Shown piece by piece: positions 32,659 to 42,051 of a DNA stretch of 45,827 bases. Both the position numbers and the translations under genes were made by a program. The notes under the pieces were generated by a model. It saw only the letters and a list, made by a program, of their open reading frames with translations, had not been told where the DNA came from and ran no database searches. The stretch is from an uncultured Collinsella sp. (GTDB lineage Bacteria > Actinomycetota > Coriobacteriia > Coriobacteriales > Coriobacteriaceae): positions 1 to 45,827 of the forward strand of contig CAADSS010000028.1 of assembly GCA_900751695.1 (NCBI GenBank), read 5' to 3'. The stretch's first letter is position 1; every line of letters begins with the position of its first letter.

Positions 32659-32739
32659 GACATATCCTTTCCCTCGCATTCGGACGCAAGGATTAAGTAT
32701 ATGTCCAATTCGGCTGCATACGTCACTTCGGCACAGTGA

Positions 32740-32770
32740 GCGCCATCGAATCACAAGGAGTCGATGGCGC
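32740..32770 (-). terminator. Hairpin after uvrA
   Basis: A 10-bp perfect stem (32740-32749 with 32761-32770), 20 bp past the uvrA stop. On the minus strand it is followed by TCACTGTG rather than a T-run, so termination may be partial or Rho-dependent. Confidence 0.55.
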
Positions 32771-32790
32771 CCATAAACTGAATCGCCTAT

Positions 32791-35670
32791 TTATTGAGCA
32801 TCAAGTTGAGCTTGACGCTCCCGGTCACGCCTGAGCAACGGCGCCAAAAACTGGCCCGTATAACTCTGCGGACAGTCCGCAACCTGCTCCGGTGTGCCCG
32901 AAACCACGACGGTTCCGCCGCCGTTACCGCCCTCGGGACCCATATCGATCAGGCGGTCGGCAACCTTGATGACATCAAGGTTGTGTTCAATCACCAGCAC
33001 TGTGTTGCCCGCATCGACCAAGCGCTGCAGCACATCGAGCAGCTGGCGGACGTCCTCAAAATGAAGGCCGGTCGTCGGCTCGTCCAAAATATAGAACGTC
33101 TTGCCCGTCTGGCGTCGATGAAGCTCCTTGGCGAGTTTCACACGCTGCGCCTCGCCGCCCGAAAGCGTCGTGGCGGGCTGGCCCAGGCTCACGTAGCCCA
33201 AACCTACATCGTACAGCGTCTGAAGCTTGCGCTTAATCTGCGGGATATTCCCAAAGAAGGCCAGCGCCTCGGTGACGCTCATGTCGAGCACGTCCGAGAT
33301 GGTCTTGCCACGGTAGGTGACCTCGAGTGTCTCGCGGTTGTAGCGTTTACCGCCGCAAACTTCGCAGGGAACGTAGATATCGGGAAGGAAGTGCATCTCG
33401 ATCTTGATCTGTCCGTCGCCCTTGCACGCCTCACAGCGCCCGCCACTCACATTAAAGGAGAAACGACCCGGCGAGTAGCCGCGCGCCTTCGACTCCGGCG
33501 TACTCGCAAACAGCGCGCGAAGATCATCCCACAGGCCAATATAGGTAGCAGGGTTGGAACGCGGCGTGCGGCCAATCGGCGACTGGTCGATATCGATAAC
33601 CTTATCGATACACTCGATGCCCTCGATTTTCTTATACGGACCCACAGGGCGCGTCGAACGGTGAATGGCGTTCGTAAGGGCAGGCGCAATGGTGTCGGTA
33701 ACCAGGGAGCTCTTGCCCGATCCCGACACGCCGGTAACAACCGTAAGCGTACCAAACTCGATCTTGGCAGTAACGTTTTTGAGGTTGTTGGCTCGAGCGC
33801 CCGTAATTTTAAGGCAGCCGCGACCGGGCTTGCGCCGTTCATCAGGCACCCGGATCATTCGTTTGCCGGTCAGATAAGCGCCCGTCATCGACTCAGGACA
33901 CGCCATGATATCGGCAGGCGTTCCCGCCGCGACTACGTGTCCGCCGTTGACGCCGGCGCCGGGCCCCATGTCGATCACGTAATCGGCGGCACGGATTGTA
34001 TCCTCGTCGTGTTCGACGACGATAACGGTATTGCCGATATCGCGCAGGCGCTCGAGCGTCTTGATCAAGCGCTCGTTGTCACGCTGATGAAGACCGATCG
34101 AGGGCTCGTCCAGAATATAGAGCACGCCCATGAGACCCGCGCCGATCTGCGTTGCCAGGCGAATACGCTGCGCCTCGCCACCAGAAAGCGTCGCCGAGGC
34201 ACGATCGAGCGTCAGATAGTCGAGTCCAACATCGACCAGAAAACGCAAGCGCTCCAGGATTTCCTTGACGATGCGCCCGCCGATAAACTGTTGGCGCTCG
34301 GTGAGCTCCAGGCCCTCAAAAAACTCGAGCGACTCACGGCACGACAGGCAGCAGACCTCGTAAATGGACTTACCGCCTATGGTGACGGCGAGCATCTCGG
34401 GGCGCAGACGAGCACCATGGCAACTCGAGCACGGCTCCTCGCGGATGTACTTCTCCAAGCGCGCCTTGGTGTTCTCATTCGTCGTCTCGGTATAGCGCTC
34501 GTACAGGATATTGCGCACGCCCGAGAACTTGGTGTCCCACTGGCTGCGGCGCCCATCGAGCTTTTGATAGTCGACCGAAATCTTCTGGTCGCCCATGCCG
34601 TCTAAAAACGCGCGACGCACCCGCGGAGGCAGATCCTCCCACGGCATATCGACGCTCACCTTGAAGTGTTTACAGACCGCAGCGAAAATCTGCGGATAGT
34701 AGTTCGAGTTGCCAAACAGGCCGCCGAAGACCCCGTCGGCGATCGACTTCGAGGGGTCTTCGATTAGGGCCTCGGCATCGACCGTCTTCTTAAAGCCCAG
34801 GCCATCGCACTCGGGGCACGCGCCATAGGGCGCGTTGAACGAGAAATCACGCGGCTGCAGGTCATCGATGGAGTGTCCATGCTCCGGGCACGCTAACGCC
34901 AGCGAATACTCCAGCAACTCGCCTTCGGTCCCCTCGGGAGCGTCGCGGTCGGGCAGCAAGTACACGTTTACATTGCCGTGAGCCAGCGCGGTCGCCTGCT
35001 CAACAGACTCGGCGATACGTCCCAGAGAGTTCTCACGGATTACGATGCGATCGACCACGACCTCGATATCGTGCTTGAACTTCTTGTCCAGATCGATCGG
35101 ATCGTCGAGCGAGCGCACTTCACCGTCGACACGCACGCGGCTAAAGCCCTCGGCGCGAAGGTCCTCAAACAGTTTGGTGTACTCGCCTTTTCGCCCGCGC
35201 ACCACCGGTGCCAGCACAAACGCGCGACGGCCCTCCCCCGCCGCCAAGACCTTGTCGGCAACCTGGTCGGTCGTCTGGCGCTCAATGACGCGGCCGCATT
35301 CGGGACAGTGCGGGGTGCCCACACGGGCGAACAGCAGGCGCAGATAGTCATAAATCTCGGTTACGGTGCCAACCGTCGAGCGAGGGTTTTTAGACGTCGT
35401 CTTTTGGTCGATCGACACCGCCGGCGAAAGGCCGTCGATTGAATCCAGGTCGGGTTTGTCCATCTGGCCCAAGAACTGGCGTGCATAGCTCGAGAGGCTC
35501 TCGACGTATCGACGCTGGCCCTCGGCATAGATAGTGTCAAATGCCAGCGAGCTCTTGCCCGAGCCAGAAAGACCGGTAATGACCACGAGTTGGTCACGCG
35601 GAATGGAAACATCGATATCGCGGAGGTTGTGCTCACGAGCGCCGCGAATAACGATAGAAGAATCAGACAT
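32791..35670 (-). CDS. uvrA: Excinuclease ABC subunit A
   Basis: A 959-residue DNA-damage sensor ATPase. Two ABC modules are visible: Walker A GLSGSGKSS near the N-terminus and GVSGSGKSS in the second half, each with a signature LSGGEAQR and Walker B (YILDEP). Zinc-finger cysteines (CPECG; CSSCHGARL; CEACKGDG to CEVCGGKRYN) are intact. ATG 35670 (MSDSSIV) has AAGGAG six bases upstream; the frame extends to 35736 but that part has no support. Single-gene unit. Confidence 0.97.
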   Translation of the reverse strand: MSDSSIVIRGAREHNLRDIDVSIPRDQLVVITGLSGSGKSSLAFDTIYAEGQRRYVESLSSYARQFLGQMDKPDLDSIDGLSPAVSIDQKTTSKNPRSTVGTVTEIYDYLRLLFARVGTPHCPECGRVIERQTTDQVADKVLAAGEGRRAFVLAPVVRGRKGEYTKLFEDLRAEGFSRVRVDGEVRSLDDPIDLDKKFKHDIEVVVDRIVIRENSLGRIAESVEQATALAHGNVNVYLLPDRDAPEGTEGELLEYSLALACPEHGHSIDDLQPRDFSFNAPYGACPECDGLGFKKTVDAEALIEDPSKSIADGVFGGLFGNSNYYPQIFAAVCKHFKVSVDMPWEDLPPRVRRAFLDGMGDQKISVDYQKLDGRRSQWDTKFSGVRNILYERYTETTNENTKARLEKYIREEPCSSCHGARLRPEMLAVTIGGKSIYEVCCLSCRESLEFFEGLELTERQQFIGGRIVKEILERLRFLVDVGLDYLTLDRASATLSGGEAQRIRLATQIGAGLMGVLYILDEPSIGLHQRDNERLIKTLERLRDIGNTVIVVEHDEDTIRAADYVIDMGPGAGVNGGHVVAAGTPADIMACPESMTGAYLTGKRMIRVPDERRKPGRGCLKITGARANNLKNVTAKIEFGTLTVVTGVSGSGKSSLVTDTIAPALTNAIHRSTRPVGPYKKIEGIECIDKVIDIDQSPIGRTPRSNPATYIGLWDDLRALFASTPESKARGYSPGRFSFNVSGGRCEACKGDGQIKIEMHFLPDIYVPCEVCGGKRYNRETLEVTYRGKTISDVLDMSVTEALAFFGNIPQIKRKLQTLYDVGLGYVSLGQPATTLSGGEAQRVKLAKELHRRQTGKTFYILDEPTTGLHFEDVRQLLDVLQRLVDAGNTVLVIEHNLDVIKVADRLIDMGPEGGNGGGTVVVSGTPEQVADCPQSYTGQFLAPLLRRDRERQAQLDAQ

Positions 35671-35863
35671 GGAAGCTCCTTGCCTCCTATTGCATCGAAT
35701 CATACTGCCGATGAGTTTAGCGCACTCGACGCGCACAGATGTTCGTAATACAAGATTCGCAGACCTTTAGCTTTGCGTATCGGGCGCTTTGTTTCTCGAA
35801 ATGCCGTGGAAAGGTTACAGTAATCTAATACTGAACTTAATTTGCTGTAACAGAGGAACGTCC

Positions 35864-38017
35864 ATGACCGAAGATATCCCCCTTGAAATCACTTCGAGCG
35901 ACATGGCCAATCTGCCCATATTCATCGCCGTCCTTATCGTGGCCGCCGTCGTCGTGCGCGTGTATTTTTCAATCAAACACAATGAAAAGCCGCCCATTGC
36001 CCGCGTCTTTTGGTGCGCGACGCTCCTCATCCCGCTCGGCGTGGTAGCTGCATGGATTACGAATCAATTGCTCGTAAATGAGGACAGTTCCCTATGGCTC
36101 CTTTCTTATTCGGCGCTCGGTGCTGCCGCCGTCATACTTCTTGTCGAACCCTTGGTTTCGGGACTTATCGACCAAACCGATCTTGCGACGGGAACGGTTG
36201 CCTGTATTTGCCGTGACATCCTTGTCATCGCCGCTGTTTCAGCGCTCTCGTTCGTTTCACTCGAAATTGCCTGCAACGAAACGTTCTATCGCATTCCCGC
36301 CAACTCATTCGGGTTTTCCGTCGGGCTGCTCGCGACGGTTCTGCTCTCCCTTTATTTGCTGGGACAGCGTCATGGAGGCGTCATGGCCCTCGTGCCCGTC
36401 GCCTGTTGCATCCTTGGCATTGCCGAGCACTTCGTCATAACGTTTAAAGGTGAGGCCATCCTGCCAAGCGATATCTTGGCCCTTGGCACCGCAATGGAAG
36501 TGAGCGAGGGATACGAGTTTACCTTTACCGCCGGAATCGTAACCTCTCTAGCCCTGCTGGAGATTTCCCTGGGGCTTCTTTCGCTTATCCGACCGAGAAA
36601 GCTCCGTACGCCCACCCATGTGTTCCCCGCAATCGCCGCTAACCTCTGCGCTTTTCTGCTAGTGACCGTTGTGGGGCTCTCGGGCTTTTCCAGCATCGAC
36701 TTGGAGCAGGCGCTGAATTTTGGATTTGACCGTTGGCAGCCCATCACCACGTATGCGTCTCAGGGTTTTATCACTTCGTTCACCGAAATGGTCAACGAGT
36801 TGCCCATTGAGAAGCCCGAAGACTATACGCCCGATGAGGCGCAGAGCATCGAGCAGGAGCTCGCCGCCACCTACGACAGCACGTATGGCTCGAGCGAGCA
36901 GCGCGCGGCGGCCGTTGCCCAGTTCAATGAAATCAAGCCGACGATTGTTGCCGTCATGAACGAGAGTTTTAGCGACCTTTCGTGCTTTGAGCAGCTCCAG
37001 GCGGCCGGGTACGCCGGCCCCGCATTCTACAACTCGCTTCCCGACACACTTGTTCGCGGCACCATGCTCGCTTCGGTCACCGGTGGCGGAACGGCAAACT
37101 CCGAATTCGAATTTTTGACCGGAGCGACAACGGCCTTTGTCGGATTAGGCAAAATCCCCTATCAGCTGTATCAGATGAATGGCGTCAACAGCCTGGCAAA
37201 GGACCTTAAAGAGCTTGGGTATACCGCTACCGCTATGCACCCGCAAAACCCCGTCAACTACCATCGAGATAAAATCTATCAGCAGCTGGGCTTTGGAGAC
37301 TTTCTTTCAATCGGCGATTTCGAAGGTGCGCCCTGTTACCATGCCGGCGTATGCGACTACGCCACCTACGACAAGATACTCGACCTGCTTAGAACCGACG
37401 AAGCGCCGCAGTTCATCTTTGACGTCACGATGCAAAATCACGGCGGCTACGACTATGGCACCGTTCCCGCCGAAGAGCTGACAAACTATTGGGTCGAGGG
37501 AGCCAGCGAGGGCGCCAATAGCGCGCTCAACACCTATCTCACCTGCATCAACGCATCCGACCGGGACCTCGAGTACTTTATCAACGAGCTCCGCAATATC
37601 GGCAGACCGGTTGTTCTTGTCTTTTTTGGCGACCATCAGCCGAGCGCCGCAACGACTCTCAACGACGAGCTGTACCCTCAGGAAGATACGGCAAGCCACG
37701 CTTTCCGTGTCTATCAGTCAACCTATTTCGTCTGGGCTAACTATGAAATCGCCGGCAATACCGAGCTCAACGTCTACGACACCGTCGGGGCAAACGAGAT
37801 TGCAGCCATTACCCTTAATAAGATCGGCGCCCCGCTCACCGACTATCAAAAGGCCCTGCTTGCAACAAGGTCAGATGTGCCCACCATCAATGTCGCCGGC
37901 TATCTCGGTGCCGACGGGCTGCGCTACAACTTGGAATCTGAAGACAGCCCATACACCTCGACGATCGACAAGCTGCAGCGCATGCAATACCTCGAGTTCG
38001 CCAGCAAAGTTCAGTAA
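35864..38017 (+). CDS. LTA synthase-family (LtaS-like) membrane phosphotransferase/sulfatase-fold protein
   Basis: A 717-residue protein. The first 280 residues hold about seven to eight membrane helices; the remainder is an extracellular alkaline-phosphatase/sulfatase-fold domain. Metal and catalytic motifs match the family: MNESFSD (365-371), the nucleophile threonine in GGGTANSEFEF (Thr410), QNHGGY (524-529) and FFGDHQPS (587-594). LtaS-type enzymes transfer glycerol-phosphate from phosphatidylglycerol to a glycolipid or glycan. The exact acceptor is unknown. ATG 35864 has AGAGGAA six bases upstream. First plus-strand gene, divergent from uvrA. Confidence 0.88.
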   Translation: MTEDIPLEITSSDMANLPIFIAVLIVAAVVVRVYFSIKHNEKPPIARVFWCATLLIPLGVVAAWITNQLLVNEDSSLWLLSYSALGAAAVILLVEPLVSGLIDQTDLATGTVACICRDILVIAAVSALSFVSLEIACNETFYRIPANSFGFSVGLLATVLLSLYLLGQRHGGVMALVPVACCILGIAEHFVITFKGEAILPSDILALGTAMEVSEGYEFTFTAGIVTSLALLEISLGLLSLIRPRKLRTPTHVFPAIAANLCAFLLVTVVGLSGFSSIDLEQALNFGFDRWQPITTYASQGFITSFTEMVNELPIEKPEDYTPDEAQSIEQELAATYDSTYGSSEQRAAAVAQFNEIKPTIVAVMNESFSDLSCFEQLQAAGYAGPAFYNSLPDTLVRGTMLASVTGGGTANSEFEFLTGATTAFVGLGKIPYQLYQMNGVNSLAKDLKELGYTATAMHPQNPVNYHRDKIYQQLGFGDFLSIGDFEGAPCYHAGVCDYATYDKILDLLRTDEAPQFIFDVTMQNHGGYDYGTVPAEELTNYWVEGASEGANSALNTYLTCINASDRDLEYFINELRNIGRPVVLVFFGDHQPSAATTLNDELYPQEDTASHAFRVYQSTYFVWANYEIAGNTELNVYDTVGANEIAAITLNKIGAPLTDYQKALLATRSDVPTINVAGYLGADGLRYNLESEDSPYTSTIDKLQRMQYLEFASKVQ

Positions 38018-38162
38018 GCCCGCCCATTCGCTTGGGCCCATCGTATTGCAAGCACGCTCGGCCCAAATGCATCGCAAATGACTCCCGCTCGCAAACGAGG
38101 GTACAATGACGCTCGTGTCACATCACGGGGCTCCGGCCCCAACATATACAAAGGAGTCATAC

Positions 38163-38993
38163 ATGGGTTGCGAGCACGCACAGGCCGCCGGCGGACAAAC
38201 GTCGCCGTCGCAATTTGAGGAGAACACGCTGTCCGAGGTCAAACGCGTCATCGCCGTGCTTTCCGGCAAGGGCGGTGTCGGCAAGTCGTTTGTCACCGGT
38301 GCCATCGCCACCGAGCTTGCCCGTCACGGCCACAAGGTCGGCGTCCTCGATGCCGACATCACCGGTCCCTCTATCCCCAAGATGTTCGGCATGAGCGGAC
38401 GCCACGTCCATGCCCTTGGCAACCTCATGCTGCCCGAAATCTCCGAGCACGGCGTCAAGGTCATGAGCTCCAACCTTCTGCTCCAAAACGAGACCGACCC
38501 CGTCCTTTGGCGCGGTCCGGTCATCGCAGGCGCCATTAGGCAGTTCTGGAGCGAGACCTCGTGGGGCCCCATCGACTACCTGCTGGTCGACATGCCTCCG
38601 GGAACAGGCGACGTCGCGCTCACCGTCTTCCAGTCGCTGCCCGTCGACGGCATCGTCATCGTCACGAGCCCGCAGGACCTGGTCTCGATGATCGTCGCCA
38701 AGGCGGTCAACATGGCCGAGAAGATGAACGTCCCCATTCTGGGCATCGTCGAGAACATGAGCTATATCGAGTGCCCCGACTGCGGCAAGAAGATCGAGGT
38801 CTTTGGCAAAAGCAAGCTCCCCGAGGTCGCAGAGCGCTATAACCTCGACATCTTGGGCACGCTTCCCATTAATCCGGCACTCGCCGAGGCCTGCGATAAG
38901 GGCGAGGTTGAGACCGCGCTGCCCGATGGCATGTTGCCCAAGGCAGTCTCTGCCGTCGAGGCTATTACCCCGCACGAGACCGACGAGGCCTAA
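38163..38993 (+). CDS. mrp: Mrp/ApbC family iron-sulfur cluster carrier ATPase
   Basis: A 276-residue cytoplasmic P-loop ATPase that carries and hands over iron-sulfur clusters. The deviant Walker A motif SGKGGVGKS lies near residue 35. DADITGPSIPKMFG, VDMPPGTGD and the cluster-binding CxxC (ECPDCGKK) follow. The short N-terminus (MGCEHAQAAGG) has no DUF59 domain. ATG 38163 has AAAGGAG seven bases upstream. The next gene starts directly after its stop. Confidence 0.93.
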   Translation: MGCEHAQAAGGQTSPSQFEENTLSEVKRVIAVLSGKGGVGKSFVTGAIATELARHGHKVGVLDADITGPSIPKMFGMSGRHVHALGNLMLPEISEHGVKVMSSNLLLQNETDPVLWRGPVIAGAIRQFWSETSWGPIDYLLVDMPPGTGDVALTVFQSLPVDGIVIVTSPQDLVSMIVAKAVNMAEKMNVPILGIVENMSYIECPDCGKKIEVFGKSKLPEVAERYNLDILGTLPINPALAEACDKGEVETALPDGMLPKAVSAVEAITPHETDEA

Positions 38994-40265
38994 GTGAACA
39001 CGAGCGCCTTCTATGACGTCCTGGTAATCGGCGGAGGGGCTTCAGGCCTCGCCGCCGCCATTACGGCCGCACGTGCTGGCAAAAGCGTCTGCATCGTTGA
39101 GCGCGATGTCGCCTGCGGCCTAAAGCTCCTTGCGACCGGTAACGGCCGCTGCAACCTCTCCAACGAATCGATTGATCCTCAGCGGTATAACCACCCCGCA
39201 TTCGTCGAATCTGTCATGGGCCCCCAACCCGAACAAGAGCTTATGGGTTTCTTCTCCTCGCTGGGCATCATGACAACCTCCGAGGAAGGCCGGCTATACC
39301 CGCGCTCCCTTCGCGCCGAATCGGTGCGCGACGCGCTTCTCAACGTTTGCGACCGCCTAGGTATTACCTTAATCTGCGGAGCCAACGTTGCCTCGGCGCA
39401 CAAAGCTTCCGAAGGCTGGACACTCCAAATAGACCGTCCAGCGCGGGCGCTCAAGGCAAAAAAGCACGACGACCGAAAATCGGAGCTCCGCTCGCTTCGG
39501 AAAGCGCTCGCCGATGTCCCTCGCAAGAACGAGGCCCTGGAGGCACATGCCGTAATTATCGCCACGGGTGGCAACCCCACCGGTATCGCCGATACGTTTA
39601 GCCTCCCCCTCACTTCGCTGCGCCCCATCCTCTGCCCCGTATCGGCAACGGTCGTCGGCGATCGGGCGGCACTCAAGACGTTGGACGGCCTGCGCGTCCG
39701 CGCCCGCTTGACGCTCGCCCGCAATCATAATGAGCTCTGGCACGAAGACGGTGAAGTACTGTTTCGAACCTTCGGCATCTCGGGCGTCGCTGTCTTCAAC
39801 CTCTCCCGTCGTATCCAGCGCGGCGATACGATCCTGCTCGACGTTTTCCCCGACCTCTCTAAAGACGAGCTGCTCGATATGCTCAACCGGCGCGTTAAGC
39901 TGCTCGGCGGCTTTTCGCCCCGCGATCCCCGTTGGCTCGACGGCATGCTCGCCCCGCAACTCTCCCGCGTCGTCTGTACAGCGTTCGAGCAGTGCCATCC
40001 AGGCTCCAACGATATCATCCACCTGGTCTCGATCCTCAAGCACTTTAAGTTGCTCGTCGAGGGAACAGCCGAGGAGCGCTCGGCGCAGGTCACGCGTGGT
40101 GGCGTATCTGTCGAGAGCATCTCAACACCCAGTCTACGCGCGCGCAGCGTTGTCGACGCCCCGCTTTACGTCTGCGGCGAAGCGCTCGACATCGACGCCG
40201 ATTGCGGAGGCTTTAACCTTGCGTGGGCCTGGCTCTCGGGCATTCGCGCTGCAAGCAGCCTGTAG
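38994..40265 (+). CDS. NAD(P)/FAD-dependent oxidoreductase, BaiN/HI0933 family
   Basis: A 423-residue flavoprotein. The N-terminal FAD motif (VLVIGGGASGLAAAITAAR), KLLATGNGRCNLSN, a mid-region GRLYPRS and the C-terminal CGEALDIDADCGGFNLAWAW motif are hallmarks of the family. Functions are poorly known; one gut relative (BaiN) acts on bile acids, and this should not be assumed here. A lysine- and arginine-rich stretch at about residues 150-180 looks like an insertion. Start GTG 38994 directly follows the mrp stop codon. Confidence 0.88.
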   Translation: MNTSAFYDVLVIGGGASGLAAAITAARAGKSVCIVERDVACGLKLLATGNGRCNLSNESIDPQRYNHPAFVESVMGPQPEQELMGFFSSLGIMTTSEEGRLYPRSLRAESVRDALLNVCDRLGITLICGANVASAHKASEGWTLQIDRPARALKAKKHDDRKSELRSLRKALADVPRKNEALEAHAVIIATGGNPTGIADTFSLPLTSLRPILCPVSATVVGDRAALKTLDGLRVRARLTLARNHNELWHEDGEVLFRTFGISGVAVFNLSRRIQRGDTILLDVFPDLSKDELLDMLNRRVKLLGGFSPRDPRWLDGMLAPQLSRVVCTAFEQCHPGSNDIIHLVSILKHFKLLVEGTAEERSAQVTRGGVSVESISTPSLRARSVVDAPLYVCGEALDIDADCGGFNLAWAWLSGIRAASSL

Positions 40266-40293
40266 CCGCGCAGTCTATAATCAAAAACGCATT

Positions 40294-40328
40294 CGGGCCG
40301 TCTGGGATACCGGACGGCCTCTTTCTTG
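40294..40328 (+). terminator. Terminator between the two flavoprotein genes
   Basis: On the plus strand GGCCGTCTGG pairs with CCGGACGGCC (one G-U) around GATA and is followed by TCTTTCTT. A perfect TATAAT (40276-40281) just upstream could be the -10 of the next gene, though no good -35 is seen; the hairpin would then lie in its leader. Confidence 0.65.
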
Positions 40329-40345
40329 CCTCTAAGGAGACCTCG

Positions 40346-41986
40346 ATGATCGAAATCACCCAAGTCAACGCTTCGCTCGATGAAGCCGGCGATGAAAATG
40401 CCTGCCTCATTGTTGGCAAGCGAGTCGCCAAGCGCATCCTACGTTGCAAGGACTCCGAGATCAAGTCCATCGAACTCCACCGCAAGTCAATCGACGCTCG
40501 CAAAAAACGAGACGTCCATTTTATCCTGAGTTTTCGTGTTGAGCTGACTAGTCCCCACCTCGAGCGAGAAGCGGTCGACAGCGTTGCCGAGCGTGACCGC
40601 TCGCGCGTACGCGCGATAGAAGACGATGAGCCTTCATTCCCCTCCCCCGTCTCCGACGCACCTCAAGAACGCCCTGTCGTTGTCGGCGCCGGATGCGCTG
40701 GCCTTTTCGCCGCGCTAACGCTCGCCAAAGCAGGTCTTAAGCCCTTGCTCATCGAGCGCGGCGACCCGGCATTTCGCCGCTCGCATGCGATCGACCTCTT
40801 TCTAAAGGAGCGCATCCTCGACCCCGAGAGTAATATCCAGTTTGGTCTGGGCGGCGCGGGGACCTTCTCGGACGGCAAGCTCAATACGGGAACAAAAAAT
40901 CCCGCCCATCGCCTTATCCTCGAAACCTTCGTCGAGGCGGGTGCGCCCCGCGATATTCTGTGGGATGCCAAGCCGCACATTGGCTCCGACATCCTTCCCA
41001 CGGTTGTCACCGCTATATCCCAGCGCATCGAGCAGCTCGGAGGTATCGTCCGTTATCGAACAAAGCTCGTCGACATTCACATCGACGCGTCTGGCGCCAT
41101 CACCGGTATTGATGTCCAATCGTCCCAAGACGCCGCTTACGAGCCAATCGAGACAAAGCACCTCATCCTCGCCTGCGGGCATTCTGCTCGCGATATTTTT
41201 GAGCTCCTTAAGGACCACAACGTGGCCCTCGCACAAAAGACCTTTGCCATGGGCGTTCGCATCGAGCATCCGCAGCGCGACATCGACCGAGCCCAATATG
41301 GAGCCTTGGCGGGACATCCTGCCCTCGGAGCAGCCCCCTACAAGCTCGTCGCCCATCTTCCCAACGGCCGCAGCGTGTTCTCGTTTTGCATGTGCCCCGG
41401 CGGGCAGGTTGTCGCCGCCTCTTCCGAGCAGGGCCACCTGTGCGTCAACGGCGCCAGCCTCAATGCCCGCGACGGACGCAACGCAAACGCCGCCCTGCTC
41501 GTTAACGTCACGCCTGAGGACCTTCCCAACGATGACCCGCTCGCCGGCATCGAGCTCCAGCGCGCCTGCGAGGCGGCCGCCTATCGCCTAGGCGGTTCCA
41601 ACTGGAACGCACCGGCACAACTCGTCGGAGATTTCCTCGCAGGACGCGCCAGCAAGGCGCCCGGAAAGGTAAAGCCCACCTATCCGCTCGGTGTGACCTG
41701 GACGGCAATTGACGAAGCCCTGCCGCAGCATATCGTCGAGTCGCTCCGCCTGGGACTTCCCCTACTCGGAAAAAAGCTACGAGGTTACGACCGTCCCGAT
41801 GCCGTTCTTACCGGCGTGGAGACTCGTTCGAGCTCACCGGTCACTGTCACCCGAGACCGAACGTGCCATGCCGTGTCGACCCCGGGCCTCTACCCTTGTG
41901 GTGAGGGAGCTGGATATGCCGGCGGCATCATGAGCGCGGCCACCGACGGCATTCGTTGTGCCGAAGCCCTGATCGCAGACCTCTAA
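40346..41986 (+). CDS. FAD-dependent dehydrogenase (NAD(P)/FAD-dependent oxidoreductase)
   Basis: A 546-residue flavoprotein. An N-terminal region of about 110 residues with basic character precedes the FAD motif PVVVGAGCAGLFAALTLAKAG. Other marks are NIQFGLGGAGTFSDGKLNTG, ACGHSARDIFELL, FAMGVRIEHPQ and the C-terminal CGEGAGYAGGIMSAATDG. The layout matches a widespread family of uncharacterised dehydrogenases. ATG 40346 has TAAGGAGA seven bases upstream; the frame extends to 40223 but overlaps the previous gene. No function is assigned. Confidence 0.87.
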   Translation: MIEITQVNASLDEAGDENACLIVGKRVAKRILRCKDSEIKSIELHRKSIDARKKRDVHFILSFRVELTSPHLEREAVDSVAERDRSRVRAIEDDEPSFPSPVSDAPQERPVVVGAGCAGLFAALTLAKAGLKPLLIERGDPAFRRSHAIDLFLKERILDPESNIQFGLGGAGTFSDGKLNTGTKNPAHRLILETFVEAGAPRDILWDAKPHIGSDILPTVVTAISQRIEQLGGIVRYRTKLVDIHIDASGAITGIDVQSSQDAAYEPIETKHLILACGHSARDIFELLKDHNVALAQKTFAMGVRIEHPQRDIDRAQYGALAGHPALGAAPYKLVAHLPNGRSVFSFCMCPGGQVVAASSEQGHLCVNGASLNARDGRNANAALLVNVTPEDLPNDDPLAGIELQRACEAAAYRLGGSNWNAPAQLVGDFLAGRASKAPGKVKPTYPLGVTWTAIDEALPQHIVESLRLGLPLLGKKLRGYDRPDAVLTGVETRSSSPVTVTRDRTCHAVSTPGLYPCGEGAGYAGGIMSAATDGIRCAEALIADL

Positions 41987-42014
41987 CGCACGAATTCCAG
42001 CGCGCAAAAGACAT

Positions 42015-42046
42015 AGGCCCCGAGCTCCACAGGGAACTCGGGGCCT
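42015..42046. terminator. Convergent bidirectional terminator
   Basis: A 10-bp perfect stem (42015-42024 with 42037-42046) between the plus-strand oxidoreductase (ends 41986) and minus-strand uvrB (ends 42052). A modest T-rich run follows on each strand. Confidence 0.7.
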
Positions 42047-42051
42047 GTTCG

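Noticed and set aside
26673..34605. Long plus-strand frames opposite the sialic-acid SBP, uvrC, murJ and uvrA
   Set aside because: No recognisable domains, no good ribosome sites, and full overlap with strongly supported genes.
40276..40281. Perfect TATAAT upstream of the second FAD enzyme as a confident promoter
   Set aside because: No acceptable -35 lies 16-18 bp upstream and a terminator hairpin follows at once, so it is mentioned only as a possibility.
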